Shown: positions 7,801-16,817 of the stretch, piece by piece
Layout: each line of letters begins with the position of its first letter
Position numbering within the stretch: the first letter of the stretch is position 1
NCBI RefSeq assembly: GCF_000344685.1
Contig: NW_006920425.1
Location: forward strand, 498,457 to 518,498
Length of the DNA: 20,042 nucleotides
Reading direction: 5' to 3'
DNA from: Gloeophyllum trabeum ATCC 11539
Lineage: Eukaryota; Basidiomycota; Agaricomycetes; Gloeophyllales; Gloeophyllaceae
Position numbers and translations under genes: made by a program
Notes under the pieces: generated by a model
Told to the model about the DNA's origin: nothing
Seen by the model: the letters and a program-made list of their open reading frames with translations, nothing else
The model's database searches: none

Positions 7801-9865
7801 TTCCTTTTACACGAAACCATATCTAAAACTGCGTCGAAGCGTGTTCCGCCATCAGAGCGGGAGAGTGCGACGGCGCAATAGTAGTAGCTGCTGTTACACA
7901 TTTCTCGCCTGACGCGGCCAGAATTCGTAGGAATACTGGTATAGGGTCCCTGACAGGCAGAAGTCTGCCGTTCTCGAAGGACGCCGATGGATTTCTGCCT
8001 AGTGAAGGGGCCGCCGCTTTAGTCATTCAGAAGAGCTCTGACTGCGTGACTCCACCATATGCAATAATTCGCGCTACGGCTCTCGGACAAGACGGGAGGT
8101 CTCACGGGTTCTTCTCTCCGAACGGCGTAGCGCAAGCAAAACTTCTTATGTCGGCTCTCAAGAATGCTCAATGTACTTCTGATGATATCGGATACCATGA
8201 AGGTATGCATGGTTAGAATTGACATTTTGCTGTGAATGCTCCTGATTCTCTTGCCCTGTAGCTCACGGCACTGGTACGCCTGTTGGTGATACAATTGAAC
8301 TAGAGGCCATAAAGCGGGTATACGGGTCTTCGCGAAGTCATCCACTCCTTGTCGGATCTGTGAAAGGCGTCATTGGCCACACGGAGGAATGCTCTGGGAT
8401 AACAAGTACGATCTCCATCTCGTCACTGAAAAATTGCTAAGATGACGTTCACAAGGCATACTGAAAGTCATACTGTGCTTCCAAAATAATGTCGTCACGC
8501 CACAGCCAATGCTGGAGTCGCTCAATCCTTCCATTGCATCCACTCCCAACATCGTCATAGCTCAGCGGGTGGAGCCGTTCGTGAAACACCATGGTCCTCG
8601 CCTCTCCTCATTGTCTTCTTTTGGGCTTTCTGGAACTCTAGCGCACATTATTCTGCAAGAATGTGTGCCAGCCCCACGTGCAATTACCTACCCATGCGGC
8701 ACCGCACCCGAAGTCTTCATTGTATCTGCAAAATCTCCTGACTCTTATATCTGCCTCCTCAAAGACTTGGTAGCTCACTATCGCAGCGCACACTCTCGAC
8801 GAGTCTCTGTTGCCCGTGTGTGTAGGGCATCACAGACAAGTCGAGATCAGCAGTACTTCAGAAATGCTTGGCATGTCAAGACATGGGAGGAGCTCCTTGC
8901 GTTGTGGAATGAAGCATTAGACGTCCCTGTTCCGAAGCGATGCATATACAAGCCCGCATTGGCCCTAGTGTTCAGCCTCCCGCATTTCAAAAGCAGGCTC
9001 CCTGAGATAAACACGAGTACCTATCATGACACTGTCCTCGAATGCACGACAAATGACTGCTCACGCGATGTAGAGTACTTCGCGAGGCAGCTGGCTGTCG
9101 CGAGAGCTCTAGTCGCTCTGGGCTGCAACATCTCCATAGTGTCGGGGGAGGGCCCGGCAGAGCTGGTCGCTGCCGCCTTTGCTGGAATCCTGGAGGCATC
9201 CACCGTATTCAGGTTGCTGGAGTCAGGCAGAGAGACGACACGACGCTCATATATCGTCAACGTGGGTGAAGAAGACGCAGAGCTGCAGGCCTTGCGGTAC
9301 GCACCAGGCGACGTGGATGTTCGCGGAATATATGGAACCCAGCATACCTGTCTAGCGGTGAAGGATGAGGTGCTTCCGAGGCTGAAAGAGACGCTGGGGG
9401 GCAGCAGCATTAAAGATGCATCCTGGCTGTTGAACATCGAGCTAAATCAGATCTCGGAGGTCACTGTTGCCGATTCTTCCATTCTCCTGGCCTCCTCCCA
9501 TCTGACCTGCGTTGTGGAGGCGAGTCTCCTTCAGTCCCCGATCTATTGGGACGGCCTGTCTGAGAGGTCTTTCAATATGAGAAGCACATGCGATTTTTTG
9601 GCGAGTCATTGCGACGTTATATTGGACCTCAACAGCCGAAGCCTGCTTCCCACCGAAGCTCACAACATGATGGATCTACACGATGGGTTAGGACATGTGC
9701 TGGCTGGACTTTTCCAACTTGGATGTTCGATTGAATGGCATCAATTGCACCCCTCTCCTCTCCCTATGCCTCGTCTGCCCGTATATCCATGGACCAAACG
9801 GTAGGGATTCTGAGCTTGACGTGTACCGATGCTGCTCTCGATATTACAGTGAACCGCTTATGTAA
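4900..9865 (+). CDS. NRPS-like/polyketide synthase hybrid: A - ACP - KS - AT-like, spliced, C-terminally short
   Basis: Nine exons join in frame: 4900-5687, 5738-6176, 6231-6405, 6454-7602, 7645-7785, 7840-8202, 8262-8405, 8456-9800 and 9850-9865, giving about 1519 residues. All introns are GT-AG and 42-59 nt long. The start is the first ATG of the exon-1 frame, with G at -3 and +4. The domains are: adenylation, about 10-560, with GATELG (362-367) and RTGDL (435-439) but P-loop [11 protein letters not shown] instead of TSGSTGxPK; carrier protein, about 616-685, with phosphopantetheine Ser near 650 in LPITSLAVV; ketosynthase, about 716-1132, with Cys888 (TTCSSS), His1020 (HGTGT) and His1058 (GH); and an acyltransferase-like region, about 1190-1500, where GHSxGE is replaced by GEGPAE, so the nucleophile is missing. 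It ends just after the YPW motif; no DH, KR, ER, second carrier or thioesterase follows. Family knowledge suggests activation of an acyl acid, loading on the carrier and one condensation. Activity is doubtful. Confidence 0.85.
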
Positions 9866-10761
9866 TGCACCGCCCCTGTCCGACAAGTATTTGAGCCATA
9901 ACTCATGAACTGCTGCATATTTCTCTTTGGTGTAAAGACAAAGATTGTAGTACTTTTTGAGCTCTATTGAACTGTGCAACCATTGTCAAGAGCGAACTTG
10001 ATCATGTTTCACTAGGAGGCATTCAGTACTTGTAGTCAAAATCTATCTTCAGAAGCAAGGGGGGAGGTATAAAATGACTACACAATAAAACTCTCCATGA
10101 GATTCTGTGTATCTGGGAGCCCAGAATTGAGGAAATTGACTACATGGTTGCAGAGATATGAGGCCAGAAAGTTTGGATTTTGGTGGAAGATTTCAGAGTT
10201 TTACACCAAAACCCCCAACTTTCTGCACACATATCTCCACAATGGTGTAGTCAACCAGGCATGTTCCGGGATCGAAATCACTCGGAATGTCGAGCTCTTT
10301 CTAGCTATGAGTATACCAGAACCATTGGAGGGAGATCTACACATAATTTGAAACCAGTCCCCATTGTATCTGGCCTCCTTTTCAGCCATAATACAGCAGA
10401 ATATCTTGGTAATTCTACCATGATATAGAGGAAAATCAGTACTGCAGGTTTACATTTTACACCAGGGTGGTGAAATGCTTTTACGGTTCATTGTAAACTC
10501 CTCTAAACTTTATTTTGGCTTGCACCTAAACAGCCCAGGTCCCAGGCCTGATTAGGCTAGCTCATCTGACCCCTGGTCAAGCCTAACAAGGCTCAGGATT
10601 GCTTGTTGACACCAGTGGTCATACTGGGGTTTGGCACTGCCTTAGTACAACCAGTGTATACTATGTATTAGTACTATAATACAGAGTGTTGCTTGTAGCT
10701 ACTGCTGATAAGCCTCAGGATCGTCTGACCCCAGAAAACGCGGACTCAGCGCATCGTACAA
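9866..10761. other. Gene-free AT-rich stretch with a fold-back sequence
   Basis: No coding frame was recognised downstream of the synthase. The word TGACTACAC occurs at about 10075 and again, inverted, in the fold-back at 10136-10254. Bases 10525-10620 carry several GCCTGATTAGGCT / AGCCTAACAAGGCT-like words that are partly inverted copies of each other. No poly(A) signal could be assigned with confidence. Confidence 0.45.
10136..10254. repeat. Imperfect inverted repeat (fold-back), about 119 bp
   Basis: The left arm starts TTGACTACA and the reverse complement of the right arm starts identically. Both then share GAGATATG, CAGAAAGTT and TTTTGGTG at the same spacing, about 75 percent identity over roughly 53 bases per arm by eye. 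The loop is short, around AGATTTCAGAG. No target duplication was found. A degraded MITE or another fold-back element is likely. Confidence 0.6.
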
Positions 10762-11634
10762 GCCCTCCGGAGCTTATTCGACACAGCGCTCACACGCCTC
10801 TAGGCTTCTATGGGCTCTAAAGCCTTGCTCTGTTTTAGCTCCGGACTTCCTAACATCCTTCAAGCGTACACGGACCCATTCCATGATTTATCTCCGTGAA
10901 CAGGAGCTCCGGAGCAACTTAACCAATGCAACGTCTAGATGAATTAGCTCCGGGGCCCGCGGGCACTTCTATCGAGGGGCATCATCCTCATGCCCACCCT
11001 CCAGCACTGACTCCCCCTCATTTCCATCAAGATACCGAAGGTGCGGACACATACGGGTCACCATGAGGTCAGCATCAGTCAGCAAGCGGCCGGAGGTAAT
11101 TAGCACATGACCGGCGCATCACACGGAGTGATGGGATCGCTTGGATCAGGTGGCAGAGCATCAAGGTGACCTCTAGGGGTTGGGACAAGCAAGTAGGAGT
11201 GCAAGGGAGTCGTATGGTACATGGTATAGCGGCGGCAAGTGCTGAGCAATCCTGTGGGTAGCGGCGGTTATTTGTTATTTATCTCCGGACGGTCGCAAAG
11301 CCATTCCTGTAGTATAAATTGTACAAAGTAGCGTACAGAAAAACAAGTTTTGACTTCCGCATCTCAGAGAATTAGCGTTACGATCTCAGCGACCCGAGAA
11401 GTTCGAAAGCGTTGAACTTAGCAAATTATAACCGATCCTAGCTTGCCAATAGGCCTGACCTGTCGAGTGAATTATCTCCGCCATCGATTTAATTAGCTCC
11501 GGTGAGTCTCACATAGCGGAATAAAATTAAACAAGTCCTTTTAGCGTTTTCTACTCCCGTGGGCCCGAACCTACACTCGGTTCCGTGGTTTGCGACTTTG
11601 TTTGCAACTTTTCAGAGATAAATACTCCGGAGCG
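10762..11634. repeat. Cluster of about ten CTCCGG-core motifs (TTAKCTCCGG)
   Basis: TTAGCTCCGG occurs at 10835-10844, 10944-10953 and 11493-11502, and TTATCTCCGG at 11279-11288. Versions that differ in the final bases are at 10888-10896 and 11472-11480. Inverted versions are TAAGCTCCGG at 10767-10776 (minus) and TTACCTCCGG at 11090-11099 (minus). The palindrome GCTCCGGAGC lies at 10906-10915, and ACTCCGGAGC near 11624. Random occurrence at this density is unlikely. Arrays of short motifs in both orientations resemble subterminal repeats of DNA transposons such as hAT elements. Transposon ends and a transposase were not found. About 70 bases downstream a 28-codon ATG frame (11704-11790, MASYSSFPPRT) opens and soon stops; it may be the remnant of a 5' coding end. 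Confidence 0.55.
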
Positions 11635-11790
11635 TCCACTAGTGTTTGTTTCAGGCGTCAACGTTTTTGTTTTATTTTTCTAGGTCTTCTTACGGACTAC
11701 CCTATGGCGTCTTACTCCTCCTTTCCCCCTCGAACTATTAAATCCCCTTCAGTTGTCTCAGACCGCCTTCACCCACATCACGGGGTTTAG

Positions 11791-13268
11791 GTTTATTTCT
11801 TTTGGTCCTTGGTGATTGTTGTGTGTCTGTGCATATCACCACATACGTCATCAGGTGACATTGGCCCTTGCCGATCTGCCTAATCAGGCAATCAGAGCTC
11901 CTCCCGCCGCCCTCCCTGATGTCATGAATGACAGCGTGCTGCAGCATCACTGTGGTGGGAGAAAAATAACTGTATATTACCTTGTATAATTTACATATAG
12001 GGCTATTGAGCACCATCAGAGTGATGCAGAATGACACAGTAGGTGTTGCCCAACATTCTCCTCATTGTCAGTGGCAGCAGTGCCGCAGCCTCTAGTATAT
12101 GGACTCTAGCATATTCGGTAAAATCATGGATTAATTATATGGTATTCTACATGACTATATACTGTCTATTGTCCTGGTAAAGTGTGTGCCCAATCGAAGA
12201 GGGAGCGAATATAGATATCTGGCATGTCAGGCACATGACAGAACATAAGTGGGAACTCGGAAAATGTGCACCTGATTAAATATACAAACAGGTCACCATT
12301 TGGGTATATATAATCTGTATACACAGCAAATTAGATGATCAGAGAAGTGTACAGGACATAGGGGAATAGGCACTTACCTGGTAGAGATGCAATTGGGGTA
12401 CCCAGATCAATGGAGCGGTTAGAAGTGCTCCAGTTATCGCGAGTCTAACACAAATAGCATACTTAATGCAGAAACATGCATAATTTCCTCAGTCCATGAG
12501 ACTCAGGAAGTGAGAAACTGTGATGATCCTGGGAGGATGTCCACTGCATTAGTCACCTCAAGACAAGGGAAGGGAATCCATGGAGTATGGCAGGGTCACT
12601 CAGCACCTACCTCTCCCAGATAAGGTGGCAACTCGTGACCAGCGAGGCTTGGGTGATGCAGGATGGTGCTCGGTGCCAAAGCAGTATACCTGGAGAGATT
12701 GGTGTCTAGTGATCAAACATGCTCAGGACATCGTACGGCACCAGTCCAGACCACATATCATTGATTATAAGAGATAATCTTATACCCCATGACCATGTAA
12801 GGACTTGCAGAAACTGGGACAAGTCTAAGAAACTTACAGTACAGATCCAATATCTCACGAGGGTTCCCATACCCTCACTAAGGTGCAGAGTTTTGTGGAA
12901 ACTCGCAAGGGTGTCCTTGTGCATTACCAGAAAGCAGTAGTAGGCTGAAGAGAGCAGAATCAAGGTGGCATCACAGCATATGTCATGGCATGAAGATGTC
13001 CGAATGAAATTCAGAGGAACGTGGCTGAAGACCGTATTGCTCATATTTTGACATCCTTTATGTGCTTCTTCCTCTCTCCTTCTGGATTCTAGCTTTGTCT
13101 GATTCTGCTCAAATCTCTGCACTCTCTGGTACCTAAATTGAGCTCCGGTGCCTTCTCAAAATTAGGTTGTCTCATTAACACCGGATTCCAGGAGTAGGTG
13201 ACTTGTCTTCATCTTCATTCCTCTAGATCCGGGTGTGAGTTTCTGATGTACCTCCTCTAAGTAGAATA
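11791..13268. other. Gene-poor stretch with possible decayed minus-strand exons
   Basis: No continuous gene can be supported. The minus strand contains splice-like junctions. The best one delimits a 67-base candidate exon at 12378-12444, preceded by TTGTGTTAG and followed by GTAAGT, which reads TRDNWSTSNRSIDLGTP in one frame. A minus frame near 13122 begins with a charged stretch (RFEQNQTKLESRRREEE) and could be the decayed continuation of the Gag pseudogene to its right. Bases 12100-12330 are AT-rich with nothing recognisable. Confidence 0.35.
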
Positions 13269-14715
13269 TCACTCTATTAGCTGTCTGTGATGCTTTGCAG
13301 CTTTGTTACCATCCATGGCCCTGCAGTGCATCTTCATAAATATTTTATTACTCACTACATTGGTAGGTTCATCCCTGCTTCCAGGAAATGAACATGCCTC
13401 TTCTAAAGCAGTATAACATTCACTCTGCACTGCCTCAACTCTGGCCGCTCTTTCTTCTTCCATGACTTCTAGCAACATTGTAAGATAGGAATTGTCAGTA
13501 GGGTTCATGTTAATCATCCCGATGGCATGCTGCCCCATGTTCCATTTATGCCATTCAACATACCGATCATTGATGAAGAGTTATGGAGGCAGCAGCATGC
13601 ACAGTGCACCCTACACAACTCACCTGTATTGAGTGGATGCTGAAGCTACTGGAAAAGCTCGTATAAATGACCCCTTGTCATTAGGCAGCAGAGCTGCTGG
13701 GTTTATATACACTGTGGCCCATAGGCTGACTAAGCTACATGGAATATCTATAATCCTACTTCGCTCCACCTATGATGTCACTGACCCACATGAGCTCCGT
13801 GCCTTTATACAGTAATGGGATATACCAGAATGTTCCAGAGAGTTCCGGTACGTTCTGGTATGTTGTAGAACCTGGCAGCTAAGTCAGCGCCTAGTTCAAC
13901 AATCATGATCCACCGGGGATCAATCTTGGTATGTCTGCCCCACTGGGCAGTACCACTCGCCCCTGGACATCTCTCTTGATCATGCACCCAGGTCACCCGC
14001 AATAAGACACACCATCTTTCTGCCCATCCTAGGACCCAGTGCTGCTCCGGTGTTAGCACCTTGGGCAGGCTCCAGCACCTGGGTCAAGGATTTAATGGAC
14101 TCGGTGAGGGTTCTCATCTCCTCTGTCTTGATGCTAGGCCGTACTACCATTGTGTTCTGTCGCAATGTTCCTGGTGGCGCAAAACAGTCAGGTGATATGG
14201 CATGGGGTCTACTATGCTGGCTGTACCCAACAGTATAAAGCCCACTGGCTGGTAGTACTCCTCCAATGTATAGAAATCAGTGGGGAGTTTCTGGGGGTAA
14301 ACAAGTTGCAAGCATTGGGCCACCTTGTCATAGAAAGGGTTTGGCAGTCCTGGCTTGAACATCCGCGCCTGTTCTCCCTTTGAGAAATCATGATTCTTGG
14401 CCACGTGATTGCTATAAACTTGTGGTAGTAGTTGGTTAACTCTGATAGCGGATGAATCAATCCTCTCCAGATATGATCAATGAGTACCTCCGCATCGTCC
14501 ACAGTATAGCAGCACTTGGGATCAGTCACTGTCAGGTATAGCGAGAGGATCTCCTGCTTGAGGTCCTCATATGTTCTCACATCATCGGTCGCTGATTCCA
14601 AAGATCGCCAAAGATTCTCTACCTCCGTCAAGATATACTTCAAGGTGTAACATTTCTTCTGCTTCTCCTCCTCCAGGTTCACTGCATCGAACCATTCTTT
14701 GAAATCTTCAAACAC
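13269..14715 (-). pseudogene. Decayed retrotransposon Gag gene, interrupted by an LTR
   Basis: The minus-strand frames add up to a fungal Gag protein of a family different from the copia Gag at 725-1879. The first block (from 14715) reads FEDFKEWFDAVNLEEEK and contains YTVDDAEVLIDH. A shifted block (from about 14404) reads GEQARMFKPGLPNPFYDKV. A third (from 14165) holds the linker. A fourth, in another frame near 13940, reads GRVVLPSGADIPRLIPG, which in this family follows the zinc-knuckle region. After the LTR insertion at 13571-13901 the coding resumes as DRYVEWHKWNMGQ and runs to a stop at 13269. At least three frameshifts and the LTR make it non-functional. The expected CCHC knuckle is not intact. 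The upstream end coincides with a palindrome cluster, and CCCACAG just before the first block could be a splice acceptor, so the 5' limit is uncertain. Confidence 0.75.
13571..13901 (-). mobile_element. Solo LTR copy D (331 bp), ATCAT target duplication, inside the Gag pseudogene
   Basis: This is a complete minus-oriented copy of the copia LTR family (TGTTGAACTAGG at 13901 down to CTCTTCATCA at 13571), with TATATAAA at 13702-13709 on the minus strand. ATCAT flanks it at 13566-13570 and 13902-13906. No internal region is present, so it is a solo LTR. It sits inside the decayed Gag gene. Confidence 0.95.
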
Positions 14716-14733
14716 TGTGGGCCCCAGAGAGGG

Positions 14734-14960
14734 GTAAATTCACCATGTTCATAACCCATAAAGTTAGTTACCTTAACCAGGTTAAATGGTGATTTTCACC
14801 AGTGGGTGGTACTTTTCCCCAGGCTTCCTGGTAGATCATAATTCCACCTTTATATGACCGGTGTCACCATGTCGGTCTCACGGAACTATGCAGGTGAAAT
14901 TCACCCACAATCATGGTGAAAGCTCATTTGTTCAATTTCCCTGTGATCCCTGGTGATTTC
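14734..14960. repeat. GGTGAWWTTCACC palindrome cluster 1
   Basis: GTAAATTCACC lies at about 14734-14744, GGTGATTTTCACC at 14788-14800, GGTGAAATTCACC at 14893-14905, and half-sites at about 14914 and 14945. TGGGTGG follows the second palindrome, as it does in cluster 2. The cluster starts right beside the first Gag block. The origin is unknown; a miniature transposon family is the simplest guess. Bases 14961-15338 contain nothing recognisable. Confidence 0.5.
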
Positions 14961-15338
14961 AGCCCATTATCATTATTTCATAGAGCTCTAATGGTCATAA
15001 AAATTTGATAAAATGTGATTATATTGCTCTACTACATATAGCAATGGATTACAGCTTGCTTATACTACCTTATAGCTGATATTCTGCAGCGACACCTTCC
15101 TTGGGCTTGCCTCAGAGCCTCCGTACCAATCAATGATATGCCCACAATCAGGAACAAGAGCAGAGCACCTACCTTGATGCACACAACCACCTACACTCAG
15201 CCAAAGCCTTACTGTCTGTTACAGGTAGATGCCGCCATCACACGCAATCGGATAACCTGAAAGTCTGATGCACAAAAGCACTTGAGCGGGCACGAGATGC
15301 TACTGAGGGCAACCGCGCAGGTCACTCCCAGCATGCTA

Positions 15339-15795
15339 CTGTGCTTAATCAATGTTAGAGAGGGAAGTTAGTGTTACCACACCATACATAGGGAAAACCA
15401 AACTCACCTGGCTTGATGACAGTTTTCGTCTGCTTGACAACCCTGCCACCCATCTCCACATCTAGATATTTGATGTTCACTTGCACTGTGACATTCGTAC
15501 TGCCACATATGTTGGAGCACATACCTTTTGTATCCAGGACATTGAGAGTGAACGGACAGACTCACCAACCAGGTTCCCGTCGGCATCCTTCAGTCGAGAC
15601 ATTTGCATGTCCTCATCATTGTTGCCCAGTGTCCTGCAAAGCGCAATCAGTAGCAACTACGGCTAGAACGCGACAATATTGACCATACCTTAAGTTATTG
15701 ATCGCAGATACCGAACTCCTTTTCACGCATTCCCTAGACCAGACTGAGACCGACAGTTACCCAGAATCACTTAACAGTTCAGTGCCATCCGTCAT
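15339..15795 (-). pseudogene. Spliced gene fragment of unknown function with an in-frame stop
   Basis: Three minus-strand exons (15795-15689, 15633-15566, 15485-15408) join in a single frame across GT-AG introns of 55 and 80 nt. A further GT donor at 15407 leads to an acceptor ending at 15339. The product reads MTDGTELLSDSG, then a TAA stop, then SVWSRECVKRSS, TLGNNDEDMQMSRLKDADGN and VQVNIKYLDVEMGGRVVKQT. The consistent phase across two introns argues for real coding origin, and the stop argues for decay. After the last junction the frame closes within six codons (VACWE, stop). I do not recognise the family. The start ATG at 15795 is simply the first in frame; upstream exons may be lost. Confidence 0.45.
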
Positions 15796-15917
15796 GTCCT
15801 GCCCTTTCAGATCCAAAGTACAGAGGCTCGAGAAGAGAAGAAGAGAGCTCCCGCCGCAAGTGTCAGAGGTGGTGGTAGTCGCGGTTCAAGTTGAGCGGAG
15901 CAACGCGTGCGTCATAA

Positions 15918-16067
15918 GGCTCCGTTCGGATGCATGGCCGCGTCGCGGCCAACGACGCCAAAACAGTCTTTCAGCCAATCGCGTCTCACTAAAAGCACTG
16001 CCACGCGGCCGAGCTGGCTGTGGCGCCTTGAGAGCGCCGCGACGCGGCCGTGCAACCGAACGGAGCC
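15918..16067. mobile_element. 150-bp Tourist-like MITE with TAA target duplication
   Basis: The terminal inverted repeats are about 32 bp long with two mismatches. They start GGCTCCGTTCGG on the left, and the right end is CCGAACGGAGCC. The flanking bases are TAA at 15915-15917 and 16068-16070. A TWA duplication and a TIR opening with GG and containing GTTYGG are typical of PIF/Harbinger-derived Tourist MITEs. The element has no frame of its own; the frames crossing it are incidental. The 86-bp interior is GC-rich. Confidence 0.85.
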
Positions 16068-16296
16068 TAAGTGGGGCTGGCCGTTTGTTGATTTCCCACG
16101 GTACCGCATACTACGCAAATCGCGACTTAGCACATTTCACATTTAACTCGTACGCGTACATGAGTACTTGGCAAGTGAGTCGGTATGAAATGTATTTAGT
16201 GGGCGTAGTCTCAAACATTAACATTATGCACTGTTGGAATATACCACTTATTGTTCGTGAATTTATAGGGTAACGTTAGGAGCAATGACTTCACGT

Positions 16297-16396
16297 GGTG
16301 ATTTTCACCTTTGCTTTGGGTGGCGTGAAGCTTCACATTTTGCGCCGGGGTAAAATCACCCAAAATCTGGGTGGAGTAGTCAAGGTGGATTCACCC
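16297..16396. repeat. GGTGAWWTTCACC palindrome cluster 2
   Basis: GGTGATTTTCACC lies at 16297-16309, the perfect palindrome GTGAAGCTTCAC at 16325-16336, GGGTAAAATCACCC at 16348-16361 and GGTGGATTCACCC at 16384-16396. It is followed by TATTGCGAGCGAAGCGAGCA at about 16418-16437. Four palindromes in 100 bases with near-even spacing make this the densest of the three clusters. Bases 16440-16770 hold no recognisable gene. Confidence 0.5.
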
Positions 16397-16775
16397 GTAT
16401 AATCACCAGTACCCACTTATTGCGAGCGAAGCGAGCAATTCTTCACTAGGGGCAGAAGTCCGCGACAAACATGTACAAAGTCTACTCCCGGTGGCTGAGG
16501 GACCCACAAAGACCAAGCACCAGCAGCAAGTCGCTACAGAACACATAATGTATCCAAAATGAAGCTGGAAAAGCTCTCATGCTGTCTCTAATTTCTCCTT
16601 GCACTGTTGGTACATAAAAAATAGTAGCAAGGTAGAGGAGATTTTCTGCTACCGCGACGTTCGTGGGTTTGTGCTGCAAACCGTGCTACAACCTAGAGAC
16701 GCGTGTCGCCACGCCACACCAAACGCTTCGCGAGCAACTCGGCGCTAACTGCGCATCTCTAGTAACCCACTTTCT

Positions 16776-16817
16776 GGGTGATTCACGAATTTCACCCGGT
16801 TACCAGGTGAAAATACC
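16776..16817. repeat. GGTGAWWTTCACC palindrome cluster 3
   Basis: GGGTGATTCACGAATTTCACCC (16776-16797) contains two half-sites in each orientation, and GGTGAAAATACC follows at 16806-16817. ACCCACTTTCTGGGTG precedes it. The words are the same as in clusters 1 and 2. Confidence 0.45.

Noticed and set aside
11704..11790. 28-codon ATG frame after the CTCCGG cluster, considered as a transposase start
   Set aside because: It is too short to identify, and no transposase sequence follows. It is kept only as a remark.
15698..16273. 191-codon plus-strand frame
   Set aside because: It runs through the decayed minus-strand exon and the whole MITE, so it is a chance frame.
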